From positions 41,237 to 90,633 of the forward strand of contig CAUDNR010001291.1 of assembly GCA_958430865.1 (NCBI GenBank): DNA of 49,397 nucleotides. Reading direction: 5' to 3'. The number at the start of each line of letters is the position of its first letter. Within the stretch, counting starts at the first letter, position 1. The notes beneath the pieces were generated by a model. The model made no database searches, had not been told where the DNA came from, and saw only the letters and a list, made by a program, of their open reading frames with translations. This document shows, piece by piece, positions 1-11,090 of this stretch. The stretch is from Entrophospora sp. SA101 (taxonomy: Eukaryota > Glomeromycota > Glomeromycetes > Entrophosporales > Entrophosporaceae). The position numbers and the translations under genes are program-made.

Positions 1-79
1 AAACCCAAACAAACCATTCATTAGCTTAACAAACCAACTTAACCAATAACATACCAACCACGTGAGAGGGCGATCACAC

Positions 80-640
80 TATTAATACCTTTCTTATATA
101 TATACACAAACCTGGAATTTAAAGGTAATTCAGAATTTAATACGCAGCTTTTAATTGAAAATTGTTCTAAAAATAATTTAAGACGATAACATCGATCTAT
201 ATCGTTTACAAATATGAGACATTTGCCTTTGATAAGACCAAGCTTTAACACAACATATATTAATAGAAATTTGTCTATTTCTGAGCATCTATATCAAAAA
301 AGGTTTCTTTAATTGATTAATATTTTTTTAGAAGAAAAATCAATTTCAGCTTTTACAAATTTATTAAATTATTCAAATAATTATTTTATAGACATTACCT
401 AATACAATATTGAGTGAGCAAATTAGGTTCATCTTGTTCATGTAATGTTAATATTGCCTATATGGTAAATTTTATAATTATGTCATAATTGAGGTTTTGA
501 ACTTAATTAATTAAAAAATATATACATTGAGTTATTAAATACCGTACTGGATTACGCAATAATAAATGTTTAAGATTTTCTACATCCTGGAATATAAAAA
601 AAATCACACACACATATATATTAGAAATTGATTTTACAAA
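80..640 (-). pseudogene. Partial duplicate of three middle exons of DBP9
   Basis: This stretch is almost identical, in the same orientation, to 22876-23438 inside the complete DBP9 gene. It carries the exon encoding helicase motif IV ([18 protein letters not shown], about 80-280), the exon before it ([17 protein letters not shown]) and the short [12 protein letters not shown] exon, with their introns. Homology stops abruptly near 640, where the sequence changes to unrelated AT-rich DNA. On the other side, near position 60-80, it becomes poorly alignable at the place where the full gene has a run of eleven G. No ATP-binding or DEAD exon is present, so this cannot encode a helicase. It is a partial segmental duplication or an assembly duplicate of the gene about 22.8 kb downstream. 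Confidence 0.85.
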
Positions 641-1580
641 GAATGGATTTATCAAAGTGCTGTCCAATCATATAGTAATAGTATGTTAGAAATGTGTCCT
701 AACCTTTTTCATTTTATTAATACTTTATATTTGTAATTTTTTACATTCGCATTTATTAATTTTATTTAATTAAATTAATGGAACAAACATAATTAATTAG
801 TTTCAAAAAAGATAATGTCACTTTTTGATCTAGCAAATTAATTTTTCTAACTAATGGGCAATTAACTGTTAATTTAAATAATTAAATAATTCTTCTATAT
901 TGATAATTCAGAGCCAAGATTTAATTAATAAATTTCAAATTTGACAAATATTATTTTGCAATAAACATTTTCATAATTTAATAATAAAATAAAGTAATTT
1001 TTTTTTGTTTAATAAAACACTTTTGTAGTCGGAAATTAAACAGTATCCATTTGGTTATCAGGGTTGGTATAGAACTCTGAGGTTTTGTAATTTGGTTTTG
1101 ATTACTTGCTTTGGTAGAAAGCAATAGTTTAATTGTTGGTTTTGTAAATGTTTTTGTTTAATTTTTTGTATATGGGTTTATTTGTTTAAGTGTAAATGTA
1201 AGGTATGTAAGGTGTTGAGACTGAATGGCAAAAGTATTAAGTGTTGACAAGTTATTATTGATTAACCATTTATACAAAGGGTTAACAGTTATTAACCAAA
1301 GTCATTATCGCATATTGTATTGTGTTGTGTTAAATTGATTATTGTGAGACTTCAATCAGCAAAGAAAAGCAAAGTATTCGTAACTTGCTTTGTGTATTTT
1401 TTTTTTAAAAAATTAAATTTGCTTGTGTTACTTTTGAAGAAAATTATTTCTAGAAAATTTTGATAAAACATTCCTTACTATAAAAGGAGGGATCAACATC
1501 AATCCATTTATGGTAAAAACCCTGACTGTAGTTGATCACATATATAAATTTTCATTAATAAGGATTTTTTAGGGGTTTTG
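641..1580. other. AT-rich intergenic DNA with a dispersed repeat
   Basis: I see no credible gene. The part from about 1009 to 1320 is an imperfect inverted match (by eye about 80% where alignable) to 7430-7590, inside the left side of the hAT element. Shared landmarks are a TTGTAGTC-GAAATTAAACAGT block and a TAGAACT-TGAGGTTTTG block. This looks like hAT-derived or MITE-like sequence just outside the left arm of the large inverted repeat. The remainder is very AT-rich. Confidence 0.5.
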
Positions 1581-2292
1581 CGGATTTATTATTATTTTTT
1601 TGGTGCCACAAAAAATTTTTATACAAATTGGCAAACTTTGCACAATTACAAAACTCAAAATAACTCTTAAACTATATGTCATATTCAAATAAAAATTTAT
1701 GTTTTAGATTCACTTTTTGATGCTCTTTAAACTAATAGAGAGCCTTTTACAATTTTACTTGCATAAAATTTTGTAACATATATTCGCAACTTTTACTTTG
1801 ATTTTCTAGCTTAAAATAAATGCCATTGTTTATATTAAAATAAGAAAAGGGCTCTATTACTTTATTGTCCTATTTCTCTAGTATGTTTTAAACTTAACTC
1901 GGAGTCAGTATCTCTATTCTTTAAAGAGTTATAATCATTCAAAGTTTACTATTGAAAAAAAGATCTGTCATATATGAAAATTAATATATGATGTGGGACA
2001 TCTCATTCTATTATGTTTGTCTCTCTCTCCTGGTCAGGAAGAATCAACAAAATAATTGGTCGTTTTTCCACTTGTTTAAGCTGGTCTTGTAAATGGAAAA
2101 AATTTTTAAAATTATTTTATTTTATAAAAATATGTTTTTAAAAACATTATTATATAAGGCTTTTATTTATAATTATTTATACATATGTATAATAAAAATA
2201 CGTAGAATGTAATAAAAATAATTTTACAAAATTTAACTTTTTTTACTCAGAAATATATAATATATTTATATACGCACAAGTTATTCACCTAC

Positions 2293-5200
2293 TTATTCAT
2301 TTAATTCAATCCCAAGTTTTTCTAAAACCGTTAACTTTCTTTTATCAACAGATATTTCTAGTTCTTCAACGTTGGAAGAAATAGTAGAATCATCATCATT
2401 ATTATTATTTAAATCTGCTGCTATATTTTTTCGAGATTTATCATATTCTGTAATTAGATCATTTAGATTTTTTGGGGGTTTATGATGTTGTTCTTGATTT
2501 TGTGCTAGGCTCATTTCTTTTGCTAATGCAATTTTTTCTTCATCTGCTATATTATGATATACCAATTCTTGATCTTCATTTAATTCATCATTTTCAAAAT
2601 TGAATTCTTCGGATATTGTTTGTCGTGATAATAATAGTCGAGATTGTCGAATTAAATTAAGAGTTTTGACACATTTAACAATATCTATATGTAGTGTTTT
2701 AGTATTTATTTAGAAATGTATTTGTGTTATTTACATTATTCATTTATAATTAATTATTATTGTTTCATTTAATTATTTAAATAAATAAATGGTTACCTTC
2801 AGAATTATCTTCTTTTACAACTGGTTTTCTTTTTGTAGGATCAGTAGATATCGGCAATGGTGGTATTGGTGGTGGTGGTGGTAATAATATTTTTGCATTC
2901 ATTATAATTTCACTAACATACTTATCACCCCCAACTAATCAAATATATTTTTTTAAAATTTAGATAATCTTATAATAATTATAATATTAATGATCATAAT
3001 CATAAGTATGATACTTTACACATTGATTCTTCGAGAGCTTTTTCGATTTGTTCCAAAGGAAATTCTGAAGATTCTGAAAAATATTTTTTTAATTTCTCTT
3101 GTAAATCTCTTTCAGTTTTCTATCGTAGACAAATATAAAATTAATCGGGGGCTAATTTTTATTTTGGTGGGAAAGGAAGTAAAATACACTCGTAAAATGA
3201 ATCACATACATTCATTAATTCAATCTGATCTGGAGTTAGACATTCACCTGATCCATTGTAATATAAAAGCTCCAACAGAACCTCCGTAGCCATCTATATA
3301 ATGGTACAAATAATAATATAGATATTTATCATATATTTTATTATTATAATAATAAGATCATTACCATTATTATAACTATTATCAAGATTAAATGTTACCT
3401 GTAAGGTGATTGATCTACATAAATGGTAATATTTACATAACAAAGTAAGAATAGTATGAACCAATTCTGATCGATAGTTACGATGCTGTTTACAAATATC
3501 AGAATGATTGTTATTTTGTCCAGATATCTTTATAGAAGGGACAGATGAAGTGGATCCATATTGTGTCACATTATCATCATCAACAAATAACGAGTGAAGA
3601 GATTTGTAACTATTAGGTATATGTTGAAATTCATCTTCTGTGTCGGAGGTAATATGTTTTAAATGTAACGATGTTACAGACGAAGTTAATGACAAAGAAT
3701 CCATTGATTTTCTTCTATCACGTAATGAAAATGGAATGTTGTTGGATGATGATGACGCTGTTGCTTGTAGGTTATAATCATCTAAATTTGACGTCAATGT
3801 GTTCTATTTATATCAAAATGTGACAATGAATAAAAAAAAAAAAAATAAATTATTCTTGTTTTTGATTGTCAAAAAACTTTTTAAAAAGGAGAATATATTT
3901 ATATACCAATAGACGACGAGTTTTTAGTAATTTTTGTGGATAGACATCAGTGGCAATTAATACATCAGGTGCAATTGCATGGTTTCTGCATGACATATAC
4001 AATAAACAGAGAGCAGGTAAAGTGTTTATATCAAAATAATCACAATCCTCCGAATCTTCAGGTATCAAGAAACCCATAATGGCTTCACGATAAAGATTTC
4101 TATAAATATGTATGCATGTGAAAATCTAATAATTTTAATGCCGACAAAAAAATTTATCAATTGAAAGTAAACGAAATTGTTTTTTTGTTACCTTGATTTG
4201 AATGCAGCAGATGGTAACAAATTATTGGGAGTCATTCTTGCTGGTGATAATGGATAATCCATCATCTTAGGACTATTTGAGAAAAGCATAGCTATTAAGG
4301 CGGTAACTAATTTCGGATATCGAAATATATGTAAAACATGGCATAGTAATGCTAATGCCACAACTGGATTAACCCTTGACGTCTATTGTTTTATTGATGA
4401 TTAAAAGATATAAAATATTAATGAGAGATATAACAGATAATATTAATAATGTGATCGATATATTCTTTTTATTACCTGATTGTAAGGTAACAATTCTTTT
4501 TTGATTAAACTGTCAGCATAGATTGGTTGTAATAAAAGATCCATTAAATGAACCGTTAAGATTTCGTTCATTTTAAAATTTTCCAAATGTATAATATCAT
4601 TTATATAATAAAAGTTGTCACAATGTTCTGCCAAATAATAATTAAATTTTTGATATTGTTTTTCATAACTAAGTAAGTAATTATTCAATAATGACATGTT
4701 AATCAATATTGCAAATAAAACAATAATATATATATTATAGAATAGAATAGAATAGAAAACTTACTTTGGTGAATAACTTATTTTGTTCAAAATAAAAGCA
4801 TGATCTGAAATAAAGTTGACTAAGTTTGAAAAATAGGGTGATGCTTTAGGATCCAATATTAAATCATGCATTTGAGAGTCATTTACTATTATTAAATCAT
4901 TAATATTAAATTAATACGAGTATAAATGAATATTATTATTGGAAAATTTGATCAAACCCGGTGATATTTAAATTAATAAAACTGGGAATAAATACCAGCA
5001 AATATATTTAATGTTATAGTCCTGACAGCAACACGTATCATACTTTCGTCAGAATTAAAGAATTTGATGGCTTCAGAGTATCTTTTTTTAAAATTAAAAA
5101 AAAAACTTTTTAACAAAGCCGAATCAAAATAAGAGCTCATTTAATAAAATTATTACTTACAAAGGAAAATCACTTGATTGCTATAATTATATAGAGTATG

Positions 5201-6242
5201 TGTGATATAACCATTAATTAAATAATTTACAAATCAAAATCTATCAATATCACATTAATGAAATTTATTCTTACCTCATTAAAGAAGAAATAAAGTGTGT
5301 TTGTATCAAGTTTGAAGGATAATGTACGTAATAAATAAATATAGTATGCTAAAATCTCTTCGTTAGAAAAATCAAATTTATGCCATACAATACTATTAAC
5401 ATAATTATTGGATAAGAGAAAATCTAGATAAATAAATTGAATTTATTGGGGTAAATCAATGTATTTTTGGCACTAGTGTTTATTAGTGGTGGTATTAATT
5501 AATATCAATAAATTAAAACTTACACAGTGAAGTTAAATCATGAATATTTTCGAATAATATATTCATAGTTTGAAGTAATTGTTTTGTGACTGATGGGCTC
5601 TTGGTATGTTCCAGTATTTTTAAAAATATATAATGAATATCGTGTTCAAAGAAATATCTATAATAATGATAGCAATTAAGATTTGAGTTTAATTAATAAT
5701 GATTATTATTATAACAATGACTATAATAAATATTACTCGAGTATCGCTGGCTTATGTTGATCACCTAATTCACGTTCATTACAATAGCAATAATAGCAAT
5801 GATAGTAATGATATGTTAACATTACATATAACACTAATAACATCAATAATAATAAAAGATTAAATAACAAAACTCACCCCAAATTAATATTTGTGTCATC
5901 TCTTTCATCGTTTCAACTGTTCCACCTTCATCTTCATTAACTGAATAATTCTTTAAATATGTGCTTAATTGTCTAAATTATTAATTTATGGTGGAAATAA
6001 ATATGTAAAAATATTCAATTATTTTTTAAAATTCGAAATTCTGAATAAAGCATTCAGAATTACCTCAAATTCTCTAATGAGTACTTTTCGACCTTTGGTG
6101 TTCTATCTCCAAAAAAACCAAAGAAAGTCGAGTTTTCAGAATTTGACTTAATCTTATTATTAACATTATTGTTGGAGTAATAATTGCTCATAAAAGAATT
6201 ATTAACTGAGGGTAGCCAACTCCAATTCAAGTAACTACTCAT
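2293..6242 (-). CDS. CLEC16A/Ema (GOP-1) family FPL-domain protein, left copy
   Basis: This is the mirror copy of the gene at 44593-48542, with the same sixteen exons. Every uninterrupted exon reading I compared is identical in protein sequence, so it should also give 835 residues. The N-terminal half is the FPL domain: [20 protein letters not shown], then the [20 protein letters not shown] block, [19 protein letters not shown], and [20 protein letters not shown]. These track animal CLEC16A closely. CLEC16A, Ema and GOP-1 act on endosomes and autophagosomes, in endosome maturation, mitophagy and RAB2 activation. The C-terminal half carries a Ser/Asp-rich segment and a proline run ([10 protein letters not shown]). 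I see no frameshift or stop in the exons, so the copy is apparently intact. Its stop lies at 2293-2295. Confidence 0.92.
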
Positions 6243-6457
6243 TTCAATATTTTATTTAATTTTGTCTTTATTAAAACTAACAACCGAACATAGGAATTGA
6301 TTTTTTAAAAATTGTACAGAAAGCCCCAAAAACTATAGATAGGTTACCCTAAAATTTTCAATGTTATTTATTTTGTTTTACACAATGGGGCGGGCGTCCT
6401 TATAATATATTTCGAGAAATAAGATAATAAGGCAAAGCAAATTAGAAGCAGTGCTCA

Positions 6458-6649
6458 TCAAATAGTATGTATAATAATAATGACGTTTGATATGACGTAA
6501 TTTTGAGGGAGAGGGGGTTTGAAAACAATTTGAAAAGCTATACTATCCAAAAAATCGGAAGCAGGTTTAGAATTTGTATAGTTTCCATATGTTGATCTAA
6601 GAGTATATGTTTCTTCTAAAGCAGCAGGTTTCAGAGTAGAAGAATTCAT
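6458..6649 (-). CDS. Unrecognised 63-residue ORF upstream of CLEC16A (left copy)
   Basis: An ATG ORF begins MNSSTLKPAALEETYTLRST and ends in a run of isoleucines before TGA. It lies about 215 bp upstream of the CLEC16A start, on the same strand, and is duplicated exactly at 44186-44377. The first 45 codons have mixed composition and look protein-like. The Ile-rich tail looks like intron read-through, so this may be the first exon of a longer gene whose donor I cannot place. I recognise no family. Confidence 0.35.
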   Translation of the reverse strand: MNSSTLKPAALEETYTLRSTYGNYTNSKPASDFLDSIAFQIVFKPPLPQNYVISNVIIIIHTI

Positions 6650-6763
6650 TATTATTTTCAAACTGTAATGTCATTAATATATGTAGACCAGGATAAATAT
6701 GATAAGATTTTGTTTAGATAAAAAATAATCATTTCTCATTAATGAAATAATAGTTTTTTTTAT

Positions 6764-6934
6764 TTAGAAGTTGTGATTCTGACACTTCATGTTCATTGGT
6801 TTTAAATGTCTTTTAATTCCTTCTTGACTTAAATCTGTTATGCCTAGTTTACTTCCATTTCTATCATACATGCTTACCAAAATTAATTCTATTAATAAAC
6901 GATCATTGCCAAATTCAAATGCCAAAATAGCTTT
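6764..6934 (-). pseudogene. Coding remnant, 57 open codons (left copy)
   Basis: An open frame without a start codon reads KAILAFEFGNDRLLIELILV and continues through SMYDRNGSKLGITDLSQEG to a stop. Its composition is that of a real protein, unlike the surrounding AT-rich DNA. The frame is blocked upstream by a TGA, so it is either a terminal exon or a truncated gene. The same block occurs at 43901-44071. I do not recognise the family. Confidence 0.4.
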
Positions 6935-7320
6935 TCATAATAGCTGATTAACTTTAATAGTGGCCAAACTTAAAGCTCTGAATGGGCTGGGCTAGCCTGA
7001 AAGTTTTTGGGCTGGGTTTGGGTTGTTGACTGTAGTTGGGACTGAACTGAAAAGTCTGAACCTAACCTGAAACCCAAAAACGTTTTGGACTGTACCAATT
7101 ATACTTGAGGTCAAAATTATTAAATCGCAATTAAAAATCCCAAAATTTTGTATTGCACCACTATCATAATTTTATACAATTGGCACAAGATGCAATTCAT
7201 GATGCAAGTCTCAATTGATGGTGTAAATATACATAGGATGGTAATTACCTAATTACCGTAAATAAGTAATTCGTAATTAACGTAATTAATTACTATTACC
7301 ACTTTTACTCTTTAAAAACG

Positions 7321-7410
7321 TAATTACGAAATTAATTACGGGTGACGAAATAATTACGGGTGACGAAATAATTACGGGCGACGAAATTAATTAGGGGCGA
7401 CGAATTAATT
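7321..7410. repeat. hAT left subterminal repeat array
   Basis: About four copies of an ATTACGGGTGACGAAAT-type unit. The orientation is opposite to that of the right-end array, as expected for subterminal transposase-binding repeats. The inner breakpoint of the large inverted repeat (7378) falls between two of these units. Confidence 0.8.
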
Positions 7411-7868
7411 ACTATTGTGAAATTTTTATATGCAAACCGTTGTTAACACTACACTGGTTAACAAATGTCAAAACTTTTGCTATATACCAAAGCAAATAAA
7501 CAAAACCTCAGTTCTATGCCAACAACCAAATGGACAATTAAACACACTGTTTAATTTCTGACTACAAAGTGTTTTTATAAGCGAAACAATGAATTTATTT
7601 ATTTTTACAAGTTAAATTAATGATAATAAATAAAATATTTCTGCCTTTACTTATTAGCAAAGCTCTGAAATTTAATCAATTAACCTGTTGTTTTTTTGGG
7701 TTAAAATCATTTCACTAATTTATATGTAAAATCATTTATTCATTAAATGTCAAAATTAAATTTAATTTTTTAAAAAACCAAATTGAAATAATCTCTCATC
7801 TATACATATTGTCAAAATTAATTTGGCTTTGACCCAATTCCAAAATCTCAATTTTTAATTGTGTCTTG

Positions 7869-7958
7869 ACTCAATTATTTATATGTTTCCATATGACTCA
7901 ATTATTTATATGTTTCCATATGACTCAATTATTTATATGTTTCCATATGACTCAATTA
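7869..7958. repeat. 27-bp minisatellite, 3.3 copies
   Basis: A 27-bp unit beginning ACTCAATTATTTATATG and ending CCATATG is repeated perfectly from 7869, 7896 and 7923, with a partial fourth copy. It lies within the hAT element upstream of the transposase start. The rest of 7411-8095 contains the dispersed repeat shared with 1009-1320 and no gene. Confidence 0.9.
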
Positions 7959-8095
7959 ATTGCGTCAAAGAGTCACCTGATTGAGTCAAGTGATATTCTG
8001 CCACATGTATAATCAATCTCATCTATTTTGATTATCTCAAAGTATCACAAAATTTAATCTAGTCGATGTTGAACCAAAAAGTTTAAGGACAAAAA

Positions 8096-10520
8096 ATGAG
8101 TAATTCAGGTGAATTAGACGAAATTAATGAAACAAAAAAACGATCTGGTCGACCAAGGGAAGAAGTTTGGGAATATTTTGAAGAAAAAGGAGAAAGAATA
8201 AAAGGTCATTGTGGTGGAGTGTGCAAGTTTTGTGGCTGGGAGAAAAGATTAGCACAACCTAATGATATGAGAGAACATCTTGCTTTTTATTGTAAAGAAG
8301 TACCTTACGAAACAAGAAAACATTATTTAGAAGTTATAAAAAATTATTCAATTTTAAGTAAGAAACAAAAAAAGAAACAAAAAATTAACCAACAACCAAA
8401 AATTTATGAAAAATTTGAATCAACAAAAATTGACTCTGCTAAAATAGATATGGCAAATCGTGCTATTGTGAAATTTTTCGCTTGTTGTGGTATCCCTTTT
8501 CATATTGTCGAAAATCCATTTTTCATTGATCTGCTATGTACACTGTGTCCAGGCTATTCCCCCCAAGTAGACATACTCTTTCTGTATCAATGCTTAATGT
8601 GGAGTTGGCATTTATAACTGGTGAAATTAATGATATGCTGAATGTTGAAACAAACCTTACCTTGGGTAATAATTGTATATATATATATATTTATTTATTT
8701 ATTTATTTATTTAATTAACATCATTATGTATAAATTTTATTTAGCGCTGGACGGATGGACAAGTCCATCAGGTCAATCTCTTTACGCCTTTATCATCATT
8801 ACAAAAGACAGGAGAGAAATTGTTCATTCGATACAAAATTTGTCAAAAGAATCCCATACAGGTATATTCCTTTCAGAAAAAATAATCGAAGTAATTGAAA
8901 ATGTAGGGGGTCATGAGAAGTTCACTGGTTTGGTATCTGACAATGCTAGCACCATGGTCTTGGCAAAAAATTTAGTTCATCAAAAATATGAAAATATAAT
9001 TCCCATCCGTTGCATTTCCCACCACATTAATCTTCTTACCACAGATATTTGTAAATTGGAATTTGCAAGGTCAATTTTAAAAAAATGCATGAAATTAGTA
9101 AGATTTTTTAAAACTTCTCACCAAGCAAATTATCATTTAAAACAAGAAATAATTGAAAGTATGATACAAGGTGGTGGCTTCAAAAGTTATTGCAAAACAA
9201 GGTGGACAACTGCTTGGGATTGCACAGCTTCTGTCCTCAAATGTGAAAATGTTTTGAAAAAGGTTATTAATATTATATTTTTTATTTCAATTAAATTAAG
9301 TTAAATTAAATTAATTAAACCATTTGATTTTAGATTGCAGATGAAAATCCAGAATATCTAAATGAAGATATTAAGGCTATTATAACAAGACAATTTTTTA
9401 TGAATGTTGAAGAATTAGAAAAAGTATTGAAACCAATAAAAGAAGCAGTGAAGTGTTTGGAAATGAAGTCAACAACTTTAGCGGATTGTTTTTGTCAATT
9501 AATAAAATTATCATTTTCAATAAAAAATCTACCAGAATCAACATCCACTTTCCGTAACCAATGTATCACCACCTTTAATAAAAGATGGAAACAGTTTGAC
9601 TTTAATTTGTACATGTTGGCTTATCTTCTTCATCCACAATATCGTGGTATGCATTTATGTATTTATTCAAAAAGTTAAGCAATTCAACTGCTCATTTTTT
9701 CTAATTTAATAGGGAAAGGTTTTCAGAAAACTGTATTTTGTCATGTGGTTCACTGGGCCATTAAAAATATTTGGTTAAAGATGGGTGGTGGATCAAATTC
9801 TACACCAAAACTAATTGCACAACTAGCTGCCTATCATGAAAGAAAATCACCATATGAAGATGAATTTGTACCTGCATACTACTCAATTGAAAGTTGGTGG
9901 AGATTAATAGAACAAAATGAAAATTACATACAAGAACTTGCTCTGAAAATTTTATTAATAACTCCAACAAATGCAGGTTGCGAGAGAGTATTTTCAGTTC
10001 TTGGGTGGTACATGAATAAAAGAAGGACAAGGTAATTATTTGTTAAATATTTCCAACTTAAAAATTAGTATAAAATTTAATACTAAATAATATTAGGTTG
10101 AGTGTGGAACGATTACAAAGCCTTTCTAAACTCCATGCTTATTATGTCTCAAATACCAAAACTGAGCTGAAATTTGCAGTTCAAAATATGAATGATGATG
10201 ATATTTATAATGCTATGCAAAATATTTTTTCTGATGAAGTTGAATTAGATGAAATTGATGAAGAAGAATTGGAAAATTTTGATGAAGTAGAAAATATTGA
10301 AGATGAAGAAACTTTTGATATAGATAATGGAAGCAATGGACAATTTGATAATAATGATAATGAAATGCAAATTGAAAATTTTTTCAATCTAGTAGATAAA
10401 GAATTAGCAGAACTATTAAAAACACAGGAAGTTCAGGTTGTCATTGAGCCAATAATTATTGATCATGGTGAAAAAGAATTTGATATAGATGATTTGTTGG
10501 ACCAAGAACTTGTTGATTAA
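8096..10520 (+). pseudogene. hAT-family transposase, five exons, one frameshift
   Basis: Exons by GT-AG borders: 8096-8665, 8745-9262, 9334-9646, 9713-10031 and 10096-10520. The N-terminus has a BED-type zinc finger (CKFCGW, then H and C in REHLAFYC). The catalytic core shows LDGWTSPSG (first Asp), LVSDNAS (second Asp) and the CISHHINLL motif. The C-terminal hAT dimerisation block contains NAGCERVFSVLGW, which includes the conserved Glu region, followed by RLSVERLQSLSKLHAYY. A long acidic Asp/Glu/Asn tail of about 120 residues follows, which is unusual. In exon 1 the frame breaks at a run of six C (8559-8564): the frame before it soon stops, while the frame after it carries the rest of the family-like sequence. 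The gene is therefore inactive, or there is a homopolymer sequencing error. Otherwise it is remarkably intact. Confidence 0.88.
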
Positions 10521-10799
10521 AAAAAATTTTTTTGTTTTGTTGAAAATTTTGGTTGAAAAAAGGGTTTTTTGAAATTTTTTACTTTACAAGTTATATGTTT
10601 TTAATAATACTTTCACACGAAGGACTTTTTTTACTTCAAAGACAAGCAAGATATTGTTTATGGTTAACAAAAATTTTAAATTTTATGTGAGTACTTTTAT
10701 TTAGTACTTTATAAAGTGTAAAAAGCATATAAAATAAAAAATTATTGTCCATAGTTAATTTTGTTTACAATGAATAATTTCCGTTGCTTGTAATTAATT

Positions 10800-11060
10800 T
10801 CAAATAATTTCGTCACCCGTAATTAATTTCGTCAATAATCAATAATTTCGTCACCCGTAATTAATTTCGTCACGCGTAATTAGTTTCGTAACCCGTAATT
10901 AATTTCGTCACCCGTAATTAATTTCGTCAATAATCAATAATTTCGTCACCCGTAATTAATTTCGTCACCCGTAATTGGTTTCGTAACCCGTAATTAATTT
11001 CGTCACCCGTAATTAATTTCGTAAATAATTTCGTAATTACGTATTACGTATTACGTATTA
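10800..11060. repeat. hAT right subterminal array with higher-order repeat
   Basis: About twelve copies of TTAATTTCGTCACCCGTAA-type units, including variants with GTAACCCG and GTCACGCG. A composite block of about 95-100 bp, starting at CGTCAATAATCAATAATTTC, occurs twice (from about 10827 and about 10926), so part of the array grew by duplicating a multi-unit block. The array ends in CGTATTACG repeats beside the right terminal repeat. Confidence 0.85.
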
Positions 11061-11090
11061 CGTTTTTGGCAAAACAATTACCATCCCATG

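Larger units (their letters stand above)
1581..7378. repeat. Left arm of a 5.8 kb inverted repeat
   Basis: The reverse complement of this arm is found at 43457-49256. From 2293 to 7378 left coordinate plus right coordinate is always 50835, so there is no net insertion or deletion over 5 kb. I found no base difference in the parts I compared, including a 14-base A run in an intron. In the outermost part (1581-about 1890) the sum shifts to 50837 and I count about ten substitutions. The arm holds the complete CLEC16A-like gene, a 63-codon ORF, a 57-codon coding remnant and the terminal 147 bp of a hAT element. The inner border lies in the hAT subterminal repeats. Confidence 0.95.
7232..11090. 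mobile_element. hAT-superfamily DNA transposon (about 3.86 kb)
   Basis: The element is defined by terminal inverted repeats CATAGGATGGTAATT (left) and CATGGGATGGTAATT (right, reverse complement), 15 bp with one mismatch. Both ends carry subterminal arrays of a TTAATTTCGTCACCCGTAA-type repeat. Between them lies a five-exon transposase. The 8-bp flanks (TAAATATA on the left, TATAGTCA on the right) do not match, so no target-site duplication is visible. This suggests that one flank was rearranged after insertion, which fits with the left end being shared with the far arm of the inverted repeat. Confidence 0.8.

Noticed and set aside
2990..3289. 99-codon plus-strand ORF (and its mirror at 47546-47845)
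   Set aside because: It lies antisense to CLEC16A exons and introns; the minus-strand exons there are conserved and explain the sequence.
10205..10387. 60-codon Ser-rich minus-strand ORF
   Set aside because: Antisense to the acidic tail of the hAT transposase; Ser richness mirrors the GAA/GAT codons.
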